A stretch of 64,000 nt of DNA from Prosapia bicincta (Eukaryota; Arthropoda; Insecta; Hemiptera; Cercopidae), in assembly GCA_036971475.1 (NCBI GenBank), contig JBAIZL010000002.1:52065229-52129228 (forward strand), in the 5' to 3' direction. The position numbers and the translations under genes are program-made. Position 1 is the stretch's first letter. Each line of letters begins with the position of its first letter. Positions 35,259 to 47,800 of this stretch are shown piece by piece. The notes below the pieces were generated by a model, which saw only the letters and a program-made list of their open reading frames with translations, made no database searches and was not told where the DNA came from.

Positions 35259-37454
35259 TATCGGTTTTGTTTGTCAATAGTGAACTAATATAGTAAATAT
35301 GTGCAAACCTTAAAGTTATATGTTAAACTATTGACTTAAGTGATCTAAGGATATTTTTTAAAATCCTTTTAGAGATGAACGTATGTGCCTAATAACTAGT
35401 TTGATACGGATAAGATGTTTTGAATTGAGAGTATCAAATGTTTTTTTTATGAAGGTTAAAATTATATTGTAAATTCTATTTACTACTATACACACAATTG
35501 TATTAATTAAAACTAACGGAATACCTAAGCAATGTAATCATTGATGTCTGAGAAGATTGTAGTTAAAAACAAACAATAAATTTACCGTGTGTTTTGGATT
35601 AATACACATATAATTCAATTAACACACAGAAATTAAATTAATAATCTATTGTGTTAGATTCTATTAACTCACGACATCAGGAATTAAAATAGGTACCACA
35701 CTTTAGGTGAAGGCCGTTAAATATACAACACAAAAACCAGTTAGTTACTCTATAAATTGATATGGTAAATAAAGCACCTTAAAAAATTTTAAATAAAACT
35801 TATGCAAAACACAATAACACATATTAGTTATAATTGGTATATAATGGAAATTTTAATACAAATTTATAGAAAATTGTTATTGTATTTTCTTAAAATTTAG
35901 AGAAATGCAAAACGATTTTATCTGTTCTTACCCAAACGTCAATAAATTCAAGTGATTTCATTTACCATAAACCCAACCCTTAAAATGTAGACCGTCTAGC
36001 GTTAACAGCTGGATAAAGTAGATGCCAAGCGTAAGAAAAGTTTCTTTGGAGAGACATTTAGGAAATCAACTTTATCGTGTGTAAATGAATATAAATGCAA
36101 AGGGGACAGCTACTTTCTTGATTTGTTTCTTCTATTGTTTTCTCTAGGCAATTTAAAATGTTTATTGACGTGGGAAAAATAAAAACTGAAACTAAATAAT
36201 TTCTAGTTTTACATTTATACTTTACTAATTATTTTTATCTTCAGAAACACTAAACCTATATAATATCAATAGCTGTGTACGCGTGCTGCCTTTATTGGGA
36301 ATGGATAAACGTAATATAAATGTAGAAAAGTATATATTGGAGAATGTCTACAACTTTATAAAATACTAAAAGAAACTTACATAGCCATATTTATATGGTG
36401 ACTTATAAGGAAGCAAATGAAATGCTAACAAAATTCATTTTGGGTGATATGAGACAAAAAGTTTAGAACTGACAAAATTTTTAGTATTAAGACAAATTCG
36501 GCATCTTTCAATGAAAACAGAAAAAAAAATTATTACAAAAGAAAATGATAGACTTTTTAAAAAACTTAAAAGTTATTAGATTTAATACATCGTATGTTTC
36601 TTACGTCTGATATTGTTCTTACAAGATATTGTAATATGTTGTTGTATGTCTTCTACGAAAATATAGTAAGAAACTGTATTTACGTTTAGCAACTATACTG
36701 CTGGCTACTAGAGTTTTATAGTGTTGTAACGTTTTTCGATCGACATAAACCATATAAGTACAACATTAATTATACTGATACTTATTTATGTATTTATTTC
36801 TTACAGTAGTACATTTTCTGGCATTAAGCTATATGCCCTACCGGGAATGCATTTTATAACATGGGGTTATAACATGTATAATGTTTTTGAATAACTAAAT
36901 ACTACATTTTCGTAACATTTAGTGTTTAAAAGAGTAGTTAAATGGTTAGTATCTAATTAAATTACAACTTTAGTCGAACGAGAAGTTTTAAACTAGGATA
37001 AATAAATAAATTTATAATAACATCTATGTTAAGTATATATTAAATAAAATGTTATTTGGACCTAATATCTATTTAAATAATTATTGTTATGTTATGGTTA
37101 TAGCTTATTTAATTTGTCAGCTGTTTCGATTATATAAAGGTTTTTACATTGTTTGGCCCAGAAAAGGATTACATTGGTAAAACGAAAAGTAGAGCTATAT
37201 AGTTAGAACTATTTTTGAGCTTCAGGTTTTATTGCTCGTTATAAAATCTATCTAATTACGTATACTTAGTTATAGGTGATAGATTATAAAAATAGTTATT
37301 TTTCTCTCTCTTTATATAACATGTAGTTTGACTTGTGTTTAAGATTTTATTATTAATCAATGAAAACGCTGAAAATAAATTCATACTAAAAAGAGTTAAT
37401 TACATGGAAATATTTCAAAAGAGTTAATATGTAAAAGTGTTATTACAAAAGAAA
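35259..37454. other. AT-rich intergenic DNA, no gene recognised
   Basis: No ORF with motifs, no long repeat and no RNA gene recognised. Confidence 0.5.
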
Positions 37455-38009
37455 TCCTTAGGCCTCCTCCTCCTTTACCATTATTACTCTCGATTTTTCC
37501 TATTCTATCCCCTAACCTTCCCTGCTCTCCTAATACTTTCTCCCTATCATCTTCGACTTTCCTAAAACGCTCATCTGTTATCTTTCTTTCCCCTCACCTT
37601 TAATTTTAACTCTCCTAACTCTTCTGTGTTTTTCTCTACTTTGTCCCCCATTTTCCCTATCTCCATTTTAATTCCTTCTGGCTCTCGTTAAAGTCTCCCT
37701 AATTTCCTCGCAATTTTTTGTAACTGTTTCCTCTAATTTTTTATCTTTTTGTTCTAATTCTCTTCTCATCCCGTCCATTATTAAAATATTTCCCCCCTTT
37801 ATTTGTTCCTTCATCTCCTCAATCATTTTCTTATTATCCTCCCTTATTTCATCTGTTAGGAATTTTAAATCCTCCTTCATTTCTCTCATTTCGTCTCTAT
37901 TTTCCTCTAATTTCTCATTTAACTTCTGGTTCATATCCTTCATCTCCCCTTTTATTTCGTCTATATTCTCATTTAATTCTTTTTTTAATTCTCTCATATC
38001 CTTTTTCAT
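37455..38009 (-). pseudogene. Coiled-coil protein remnant, likely transposon ORF1
   Basis: The open frame 38009-37668 encodes 113 residues almost wholly of Glu, Lys, Met, Arg and Asn with heptad-like spacing, such as MKDMNQKLNEKLEENRDEM, predicting one long coiled coil. Past its stop the same character continues in another frame (MEIGKMGDKVEKNTEELGEL) and then a third (FRKVEDDREKVLGEQGRLG), ending near 37455 in a Gly-rich stretch. At least two frameshifts therefore break an ORF of about 185 residues. Long charged coiled coils of this kind occur in ORF1 proteins of some LINEs, but nothing diagnostic of a family is present and no RT lies next to it. Confidence 0.5.
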
Positions 38010-40164
38010 TTCTTTTAATAAGTTTTGGTGTTATATCAAAGAAATTAAAACATTTAATAATTACTCACACAATTATTAACAGAAATACTTATACTTTTAC
38101 TCTGACGACTGGTATGCAATTCAATTTGGCTGATATATAATTTATGTCACATGCTTTCAATTTTTATTACTGAAATTATTCGTTTAACGTTTGTAAAAAA
38201 AGTTATTATATATTTATATCATGTATTGCTTTGAGTGTGTATTGCCTTTCCACAGCACTAGGTAATGTAAACATTCTATAGGTTATTTATGGCGAGCGTT
38301 ACACGAAGCCAGGATTAAAATGACGCACAGTGATTAATATCGCGACTGCAATCAAAACCCTCTAGATTTAGCCCATATACTGTTTCATCTCGTATTGTAC
38401 GGCTATATGTTTTTGTTTATAACTATCTAATCTTATAACGTGTTTCTTCATGGTAAATTAGTCAGGTGATATGTCGTAAATCATAATCAATAGACGGTAA
38501 AGAGATTCGTTTATTTAAAATTCACTTTTCAAACATAAATTTGAAGAGGTAATAGTTTCTTTTTTTTCATTAATTGCTCTAGTAGTTTTGTATATAATGG
38601 ATTTTCATTATCGTGAATTATTTTTGTATTTAACCGTAAAAAGCTAACGACATGCTGAAGTGATACTTTAAATACAGTCTGTTTTGTGTAACCTTACGCA
38701 GCGACCAAATTGTCCGTTGCAAAAATCTTGGTAATTGGAGAGAATAGGTATTTAGGCAAAAGTGCCTGGATTTGTAAACATTTAAAACAAATAATGTAAA
38801 ATAGAACAAGGTGAACGGAAGTAGGCTAGACTAAGTTTAAATTTTATAGCTCATAATTTTAAAAGATGTTAAAAAAAGACGCTGAAAGCAAAAAGAAGTG
38901 TGAAAATAAAACAAGGTATCAAATTAATTTGGAGAAAACTAATGGTTTCAACAAAATTAGAAATTGAAACCAGGACATCATATAAAGTAACAGACTCTAA
39001 TAAGATTCAAAATAAAATAATTAAAAGACATACAACTATAGTGGGTTTGAGATTATATTTAACTAACCTCGCCACTAACTCAATTAGGGTGCTAATAGGT
39101 TGATTAATGCTACGGGGTTCACCCACGGACAATCATGTTTCGAAAAGAGAAACCGTGGGTAGTAGTTTTTAGTTGTATAGCAACCATTAAAAAGACAACA
39201 CATGTGAATTAAGTTCCTGAAGTGATGATTTAAAATATGTGTTAAAAAACCTATATTAGGGCAAGATGTGATACGGAAGTGTTAGGATATCTGATCTATA
39301 TGCCTAAATATCCTAATCAGAGCCACCTCAACCTGTGAAAAATGTGAAGGTATAAAATGCCGTAGTTAGCTTTTCGTATAAAACGCCATCCATTATAACA
39401 TATTTAAAAACATAGTGAAAAATATTGAAAAAAGTTTCGACTGCTCAGCCCATTTAGTAAGACGTATAGCCAAAACAAATAAAATAGTTACCAAGGCCTG
39501 CTGGATATGAGGTAACCATTTCACAAGAAGAGCTAGACATAAAGAAGTCATCAGTATAAGGTTTTATAAACAGCAATACTTATCTAAAAACACTTAATTT
39601 CGATCTATATTAATTAAAATTTACAAAATAAAAGTTAAAGCCTAGGCGAAATAAACCACGATTAGACTATCTATATTAAACTTTAATTTTTCAAATTGAC
39701 ACTTCATTTAACAGTTTGTATCAAAAAAGAGAGGTTATATTATTGAATAAAAAAATGTTCAATGTGGATTAATTCCTTATAAAATGATATAAATTATCAT
39801 TGGTTATATAAACAAGATAATAATTACAATTATAGATGTAAGGGGATAATATGTAAATTTGTTCAATATATAAAACTAATTTTAATGTACTGTAATAGTT
39901 GCTCAAACGTTTCGCTATATCTTTACCAGACTCACATATTTTTGTTTTGAATTAGGTAACATATATTAGAAATAAATTAAAATGCGTCAATGGAAAAATA
40001 TAAGATATAATGATATGTAGTGAACCATTAGGGTTTAGTGTATCATAATATAATCAGAGAAAGTGTAAATTAATGTCTAGGATAAATTGAAAGAAGATAG
40101 CCTATTATAATTATAGGAAGATAACCTAGAAATACGTATGTGGTAAAATGATAAGTTAAATAAA
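38010..40164. other. AT-rich intergenic DNA, possible faint coding traces
   Basis: No gene recognised. Around 39310-39600 (+) short frames such as TCEKCEGIKC and SAHLVRRIAKTNKIV look protein-like, but they are broken and unassigned. Confidence 0.45.
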
Positions 40165-40445
40165 AACGCGGTTAAGGAAATCCGATTTATTTGGAAAATG
40201 GGAACGTTTCGACGATTAAATTCTCGTGCTCATTCAAGCCTGTTTGATATGTTGTCAATATTCTGTATTTAATTCTCTTATTCGCTTTTTTAATGATACT
40301 CCATTCTAGTTCAAACCCGAATCCTTTAAATTCTGTTATTCCATATATCATATTTAGCTCTTTCAAATAGTATTCTCTCGATTATGGAAAATGAACTAAA
40401 CGGTGTGCCATATTACGAGTTGCCGCTAATTTGTGCTCTTTAGGC
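40165..40445 (-). pseudogene. Inverted PLE-A fragment at the 5' side of the composite
   Basis: On the minus strand this reads NMAHRLVHFP, a stop, SREYYLKELNMIYGI and EWSIIKKANKRIKYRI, the segment that joins RT to the endonuclease in Penelope-like proteins; the plus-strand copy at 43610-43740 has the equivalent AHHLVHFPLSRENYLKELNK. A hammerhead-like string (ATGAGC, ACGA/TCGT hairpin, CGAAACG) lies at about 40213-40245. An inverted 5' fragment next to a direct copy is a known arrangement for Penelope elements. Confidence 0.7.
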
Positions 40446-41524
40446 ATTTACAAATGAAAAACCGATTTTCTAGAACAACCTTACCCAGGGACAAACCAGA
40501 AAAGAATTGGGTTAGATTAGCTTACAACCCTCTGCTACTTAGCGTTGCCAAGTAGTAGCTCATAAAGTATGGAAGGCTTCGTGTCTCGGCGGCTTCAGGA
40601 TGGAGTTTGTGTAGGATGCTTGGATCTTCGAATGACTTCACAGATAACTGTGAGAAATCGGGTATATACAGCATTCTATGTAAGATGTGCGATGCATTGT
40701 ATATTGACCAAACCCGTAGGAGTATGAAGACTAGAAGCAGGGAGCACTTTGCCCATTTTAAAACAACAAGCCGGAATACTCAGCGATGGCCAAGCTTTGC
40801 CTGGACAACCAGCATTACGTTACGTCTGACCATCCTAAGTTGTTCAAGCAAGTCACGAGGTCCAATACTTTGGATGCTTAGGAGACATGGTCTATGAACA
40901 AATTTCAAGATGTCTAAGTAATCAATGAGTCAGGCATAGTCTAGGGTTCCTCCCTTCTGTTCCACTAAGCATGTGATTCATAACTGCTTTTTGTTTTTTG
41001 TTTAAGATGTAATAAGTGCTAAATTAGTTGCTACTGCTACGCATATGTTAAAATATGTGTAAGTTTTGATGTTTGTTTATTTATCTTGACTCTGTTTTTT
41101 GTTTTAATTTTGTATAAACGGTCTTTTTAGTGAATTGTTTATAACGTGTATTTTTATACACTATAATATATGATTGTTATTTTTAACTGTGTAAGCTTTG
41201 TTTAGGTTTTGTTTATTGATGATAGTGCGAAATAAGGAGGGGGAAGATAAAGAACGAAATAATAATAATAATAGCAGGCATGTAAAATATATACCTCTCC
41301 TTAGTAAGAAGTGTTGTTCTATGTAATAGATTAATTTTAATGCTTGACTTTGTATTTTTACCTTGTTTGTTCTATTTAACTTTTACGATAGCTTGACAAT
41401 ATGTTAGTAGTAGCCAAGCACTGAGGAAGGCGACATCGTCGCCGAAACTAGTTTGTTGTGTGTGTGTGTGTGTGTATTAAAAACAAATTTTTTGAGTTCA
41501 CTATTTTGGTTTTTACCTTTGTGA
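40446..41524 (+). pseudogene. PLE-A copy 1, 5'-truncated, GIY-YIG endonuclease part
   Basis: Starts within the linker before the endonuclease and runs to the 3' end. The frame at 40607-40897 contains SGIYSILCKMCDALYIDQTR and MKTRSREHFAHFK, a GIY-YIG domain in which YIGQT has become YIDQT; after that the frame shifts. A direct match to 43740-44858 shows it is the same family as copy 2. Copy 1 lies head-to-tail upstream of copy 2, in the position of the so-called pseudo-LTR of Penelope elements. Its 3' UTR has a hammerhead-like motif and a short TG run (41457-41475). Confidence 0.8.
41421..41448 (+). ncRNA. Hammerhead-like motif, PLE-A copy 1 3' end
   Basis: CTGAGGA, perfect 6-bp hairpin GGCGAC/GTCGCC with an ATC loop, then GAAAC. 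It differs from the hammerhead core by one base in the first box (CTGATGA), which should disable cleavage. Confidence 0.45.
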
Positions 41525-43120
41525 ATAGTTCTCACCAACTAAGCTCTAATTAACTAAATATTATGACATTCGAGTGTAAAGAGCTTAATCAGCTACATAA
41601 GTTGAAATGTAAAGTCCGGCTTATATCAGATGACATCTGGTTTCTGGGTAGATGCTAAAGAAGTTCTGTTTACCCTAAGTTTATGAAGATAAGGTTGTCC
41701 ACGCAAGGAATTACAAGTAAGCAAATAACAGATAAGATAAATAGTTACTGGCTCAAGTTCGAAATCAGGCGTCTGTATTTTAAACAGGCTGATTTGGAAC
41801 TACAAGCATTTGAACTCCAGTTACAAAATTACTAAACAATTTTTATTCACACACTTTTAATGATTTTAACCTAAAGTTTTCTAAAACGCTGGAAGTAATA
41901 AATTACAAACATGTACACAAAATATTGAAGTTAAAGAAGAAATTCTATATTCTGCATAATGAAGAAGTTAATAGTAGTTCTAAATACTATAAAGAGTGTT
42001 TGGAGAATCATAAACAGATAAATGATGCTTTTAACAATAATTTAATACATTATTAGAGCGATTATACCTTAAGCAAAAACGAAGAAGAATTATTAAATAA
42101 AGGTGTTAAGTATCATTTTGAAAATAAATAAAAGATAAAGAAAATGTATTAATTAATTGGTATCGAAACTGGAATAAAAGTTTTAAAAGGTGACGTAAAA
42201 ACTTGCATTAGATCGGAATTTGCACGGAAGTTGGAAAAAAGCAAAGCCTTAACATAAAAGAAACTTTTATGGTTGAACAATAAATATTTTGACACGGTGA
42301 AGAGTTTGAGAAGTAGAAAAGATCTGTTCTTTTTAAATACGGACAAAAGTAGTTCGATTGTCATTTTGAATAAGAATGATTATTTTAATAAAGTTAAAAA
42401 CCTAATAAATTTGGGTTCGTCTATTGCCGTGTAGGGAAACCCGAAAAAGAAATTTGTGACTGAAGGAAATGATGCATGAAAAAGCTGTATCAATTTGATC
42501 GTTAAAAGTCTCAAAAAGAAGCTAACTGTTATAAATGCATTTTTGCCAAAGCTATATTGTTTACCCAAAGTTCATAAGATTCACAAGAGTATGATGCCCA
42601 TTTTTTCTGGTATAAGCTCGCCTACTTATCGCATTACTAAATGGTTGGTAGCAAGTTTGAATAAATGAAAACCGACGTCGACTTCTACAGTAAAGAACAG
42701 GATTGGTTTCATTAACTTATCCCTTGATGTTGTATCTTTATACCCCACTGTTCCAATTAAGTAAACTATGTGTATAATAGAGGAGCGGCTCAAAGATAAA
42801 CTTGAGGATAACACTATTAAAGGATATCTTCTCCTTTTCATGAGTCAGAATATTTTCCAGTTTAACAACAAGTTTTACAAAGCAGGAAAATGGTACCACA
42901 ATGGGAAAACCTCTGTCTAGTTTCCTGGCGAATTTCTTTATGAGCAGGTTTGAGACTAAAGCTAAGGAGACAATGCAAATTTGTCCACGTGTCTAGATCC
43001 GGTATGTGGATGATGTGTTTGTTATTTTTGATGGAAAGGAAAATCTTGATGAATTTTGTCGGATACTTAATGGATGTTTTCCTCCGACAGAGGTAACCAC
43101 TGCGGTAGAAGCGAAGAAAA

Positions 43121-43616
43121 GTATTACTTTTCTTGATGTAACGGTGACGAGAACAAACGGTAGGCTTTCTTTTGATGTTTATAGGAAGCCTACGCAAAGT
43201 TTCAGTTGCATTCCATATGATTAACACCACCCTAACGAAAAATAGTATTACCTTTCTTGATGTAATGGTGACGAGAACAAACGGTAGGCTTTCTTTTGAA
43301 GTTTATAGGAAGCCTACGCAAAGTTGCAGTTGCATCCCATATGATTAACAATACCCTAACGAAGAATAGTATTACCTTTCTTGATGTAATGGTGACGAGA
43401 ACAAACGGTAGGCTTCCTTTTGATGTTTATAGGAAGCCTACACAAAGTTTCAGTTGCATCCCATATGATTAACAATACCCTAACGAAGAATAGTATTACC
43501 TTTCTTGATGTAATGGTGACGAGAACAAACGGTGGGCTTCCTTTTGATGTTTATAGGAAGCCTACGCAAAGTTTCAGTTGCATCCCATATGATTAACACC
43601 ACCCTAAAGAGCACAA
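43121..43616. repeat. Four tandem 124-bp copies of an RT segment
   Basis: The segment encoding ITFLDVTVTRTNGRLSFDVY and RKPTQSFSCIPYD recurs exactly every 124 bases, starting at 43121, 43245, 43369 and 43493. Copies differ by only a few substitutions. 124 is not a multiple of three and each copy carries an in-frame TAA after IPYD, so the array destroys the ORF. Confidence 0.93.
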
Positions 43617-44449
43617 ATTAGAGGCACACCATTTAGTTCATTTCCCACTATCAAGAGAAAACTATTTGAAAGAACTAAACAAATAGTTTTTGATCTATTA
43701 CGGGGTATCATTGAAAAAAGCCGAAATAAAGGAAAATATATGTTCTAGAACACCCTTACCCAGGGACAAACCAGAAAAGAACTGGGTTAGATTAGCTTAG
43801 AACCCTCCGCTATATAGCGTTGCCAAGAAATAGCTCATAAAGTATGGAAGACTTCGAGTCTCGCAGCTTCAGGATGGAGTATGGGTAGAATGCTTGGATC
43901 TCCGAAGGACTTCACAGATAACTGTGAGAAATCGGGGATTTACAACATTCAATGTAGGATGTGCGATGCATTGTATATTGGCCAAACCCTTGGGAGTATT
44001 AAGAGATGACGGAGGGAGCACTTTGCTCATTTTAAAAACAACAAGCCGGAATACTCAGCGATGGCCAAGCATTGCCTGGACAACCAGCATTACTTTACGT
44101 CTGACCATCCTAAGTTGTTGAAGCAAGTCACGAGGTACAATACTATGAATGTTTGGGAGACAGGGTTAATCAACAAATTTTTAAGTCTCAGTAAACAAAG
44201 AGTCGGGCATAGTCCAGGGTTCCTCCCTTCTGTATCCAAATTCCGTGATGTTCCGCTAAGCATGTGATTCATAAATGTTTTTGTTTTTTGTTTAAGATCT
44301 AATATATGTTAAATTAGTTGCTACTGCTATCATGTTAAAAATATTAAAATATGTGTAAGTTTTGATGTTTGTTTACTTATCTTGACTCTGTTTTTACTTT
44401 TAATTTTGTATAAACGGGCTTTTTATTGAATTGTAAAAACGTGAATATA

Positions 44450-44454
<5 letters not shown>

Positions 44455-44494
<40 letters not shown>
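44455..44494. repeat. (TA)n/(TG)n microsatellite in PLE-A copy 2 3' UTR
   Basis: TATA run followed by TG run. The corresponding part of copy 1 (around 41150) has only a few TA units, so the array expanded in one copy. Confidence 0.9.
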
Positions 44495-44495
<1 letters not shown>

Positions 44496-44755
44496 TTTAT
44501 ATAATATATGATTGTTATTTTTAACTATGTAAGCTTTCTTTAGGATTTGTTTATTGATGATAGTAGAAATATGAGTGGAGAAGATAAAGAACAAAAAATT
44601 AATAATAATAGCAGTTATGTAAAATATATACCTCTCCTTAGTAAGAAGTGTTCTTCTATGTAGTAGATAAATTTATTGCTTGACTTTGTATTTTTTCTTG
44701 TTTGTTTTATTTAACTTGTACTGTAGCTTGACAATTAGTTAGTAGTGGCCAAGCA

Positions 44756-44782
44756 TTGAGGAAGGCGACAACGTCGACGAAA
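44756..44782 (+). ncRNA. Hammerhead-like motif, PLE-A copy 2 3' end
   Basis: TTGAGGA, hairpin GCGAC/GTCG(A)C with an AAC loop, then GAAAC. It is aligned with the motif in copy 1 and decayed further. Confidence 0.4.
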
Positions 44783-44858
44783 CTAGTTTGTTGTGCGTAT
44801 GTGTATATTAAAAACTAGTTTTTTGTGAGATTTTGAGTTCACTGTTTTGACTTTTACT

Positions 44859-47800
44859 TTTGTAATAAGTTGTATTTTCAAATTTGCCTTTTATCTATAT
44901 TTTATATAAAGTAAGTTTCATTGGATGTCAAATTACAGACTTTAAGTCAGAGGTGTTCTTAAAGTATTTATAACCCCGATAAAAGCCTGAAATGGTTTAA
45001 AGGAAGCTAATTAGTTTTGGTTACAAATTCATGAGTTGATGCTCCTGAGAAGTTTATTCCTTGAACAACAGGTATCGGACCAGAATTCGAATTCATGGAT
45101 TAAACCTTTACTTCCCTGCAGACAAGTAGTGTGTTAACATCCATAGTAAAGAGCAGGAAGATGAGTTGGGGGTATGGTAATAGAAGAAAAGGTTTTGAAG
45201 TGAAAAAGGATAAAACATCTATAGGACTTTGAAACCTTGATATTCTTAGGTAGTTTTAGATTCGTCTTAATCATATGGGTTGCAAACATAAAGGGGGAAG
45301 TCGTTTAAAATTTGAACTAGAATTCAATTAACTTAATTAACTACAGGTGTACAAAATAATTGTTGTTTAAATTAAATATAAAAGTTTATTAAATTTTTTA
45401 ACTAGAAACGAATTTTGTTAAACACTTGATTCATTATTGTTTTGTTATATTTTTATTATCGACGTGTCCTCTAAACATATTTATAAAGTTCTATGTTGCC
45501 AATAATTATGAAATTGAACCATAATTTGTTTTATGCGCAATAACGGGATTGTTTAAATAAATCAATGCTTAAATAAATTGTATAGAACACTTATTGTATT
45601 ACTTTCTCTCACATGTGACATGATACTATATGTTAAATTTTACACATAGTGTTACAGACACTATAATAAACTCAAATGCCATCAGCGCTAAAATACAACA
45701 TGTTAAGGTCTTCCTCACGCCAATCAATTTTCTATAAAAACAACGTTATTTTCGATTAAGTCTGTTGCAATACATTAACCTAGAACTCTATTACTGACGA
45801 AGTAGATTCTTATTAAAAGGGTTTACACGTTAAAGTAAAGGATAAATCTATGTTTAAATAATGCATAAGAAATAGCACTAAGTCCTCAATTTGCTCTTTC
45901 ATGATGCGAAAATACCATAGAAAAATTAAAAAAACAAGGAAATACGGTGTCATTAGGCTAAATTTAGACGTTTATTACAGGACACATCCCAAATATTCAG
46001 GTCATATAAGCTATATATCTATAACTGGTAGCTGTTATCAAATAAATGTAAAAATTTTGAATTAAGTGTTACAAGTTATTATCACTTCAAAAAACATATT
46101 TCACTTATTAGTAAATAAAACACATAATCAAGTCTCATTTTATTGATCTTGTTTGTCTTATTCGGAATAAAAATTTATAGTTAGAGCGTGTAATACAATG
46201 TTTACGGGAATAAAAATAGTGTGTTATAAATAGTTTAAAAATTCATAAAGAATAATATTTATCAGTTTATTCCTAAACGCGTTTGCATATAGTTGTTTTA
46301 AATATGCAATTAGGTAAACATTCGTGTAAAGTCATTGTTACAAATTATAAAAAGCGAATCAATTACTAGTTTATTAAAGGATCATATTGTTTCATTTCTA
46401 GATATTCAATGAATTGTTATAAACTTTAAACGAAATCAAATTTAAACAAAACATTTAACGATAAATTTGGTATGTAAACCTTTCTTTTTTACTACCCACC
46501 ACTGTAAATGTATTTTATAACTTGGAAAGGTTATATATAATTTTATCTTCTTCTTTGCTACACAATCATTTAATGAAATAAAACTTACTTCAGGCAAACA
46601 CTGCTTTACGATTGCCATTTTGTGTTACGTAGTTTGGTTCTTTGTATCCCAGGGCAAATAGACCTATTTAGTACTATTTATTCCCGCTTTTTAAGGACTA
46701 TTTTTGGCAATTAACAAGCAATTAAAATTCACCTTCCATAATCTATAGTAAAATTAAGTAAATGAGTTTCTAAATGTTAGGGGTTCCCTATACGAACTAC
46801 CATTTACGATACTAAACAGGGCGCGACCGATCGCGGTTAACAGATCGACCGACCGCCGTGGTCTCTCAACTGTATTCTCCATAAACCGAAATATAAATAG
46901 TGCAGAGATATCAGTAATTTCCATAATACTGGCTTGTTACGTGTTTAAACCAAAATTTCATTGGCTTGAAAATGATTTCTGTCCAATCAAACATTCTCAA
47001 AACGCTTTCACTATACCAAGAAGAATTAATAAACAAACTTTCTCCCTACTACTGACCACGACACCTGGGTTGATTCTTCATTTTTTAATCATTTCTTCAT
47101 CTGTTTTCTTTCTTCCTCTGCACAATTACAAACTCTAAGGTGTTAATTGTATTTCTGATTATCTTTCATCTGTTACTGACGATTAGTCTCCTTAGATGTC
47201 TCTTTAATTATCCCATAATCATCAAAATCATACATGATAACACATTGGTTTTTCCATTACAATACATAATATCAGAACGGTTTTACCTTAGTAAACTTAG
47301 CACGTCTCTCTGTCAGAGGTTCTCCGTCAGAATCTTCCTATTTAACTTAGTTACAGTGAGTTATTGCATCGACACCTCTGCATGTATGAGATACAAGCAG
47401 TGGATCCAGAATTGGTATCATCAATGTTTTACTTTTGTTACATATGTATTCGGTACTATTTCTAATTATAACTATGGGGTATTTGAAATCTGTTAGTTCT
47501 TCATAAATTTTAAAATTCTTTAAAGAAGGTAATGCATATTTTTAAAATTAATAAAGTGCTAATAAAATGGTAAACAGTATAAGAATTTAAATTAGAAGAA
47601 GTATAGTTATAAAACTGTAGCCCCCCGGATTACTGTAAATGGGCTCGTGGTGTGAATTGACTTAATTATAAAGTTTACATCTTTTGAAATTGTTCTCTGA
47701 CAAAGCTAGGTTTAATGCATTCTGGCATTTTGTATTTACTGATTTGATTAAAGCCAAAAATATTTTAAAAAATATTTAATTTAAAACATACCTTTGGCAA

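Larger units (their letters stand above)
41525..44858 (+). pseudogene. PLE-A copy 2, near full-length Penelope-like element
   Basis: Traces appear in order across three frames. The N-terminal region has CKVRLISDDIWFL and PKFMKIRLS (about 41610-41700), then NEEELLNKGVKYHF (about 42075-42115). The RT shows LPKLYCLPKVHKIHKSMMP (about 42545-42600), SPTYRITKWL, motif A LDVVSLYPTVPI (about 42725), NGTTMGKPLSSFLANFFMSR (about 42885), YVDDVFVIFD (43002-43031), then ITFLDVTVTR and YRKPTQSF. A linker follows, then a GIY-YIG domain (SGIYNIQCRMCDALYIGQT, about 43935-43990, here with the catalytic Tyr and Gly intact), REHFAHFK, and a C-terminal AKHCLDNQHYFTSDH to 44267. Stops and frameshifts are many, so it is inactive. 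In active relatives the protein copies its own RNA into new chromosomal sites, the endonuclease cutting the target. Confidence 0.85.

Noticed and set aside
39310..39600. Protein-like fragments (TCEKCEGIKC, SAHLVRRIAKTNKIV)
   Set aside because: Too short and broken; could be an old LINE piece but nothing diagnostic is visible.
46941..47496. Two consecutive plus-strand ORFs, hydrophobic
   Set aside because: Composition fits chance translation of T-rich DNA; no motif, no signal of a conserved protein.
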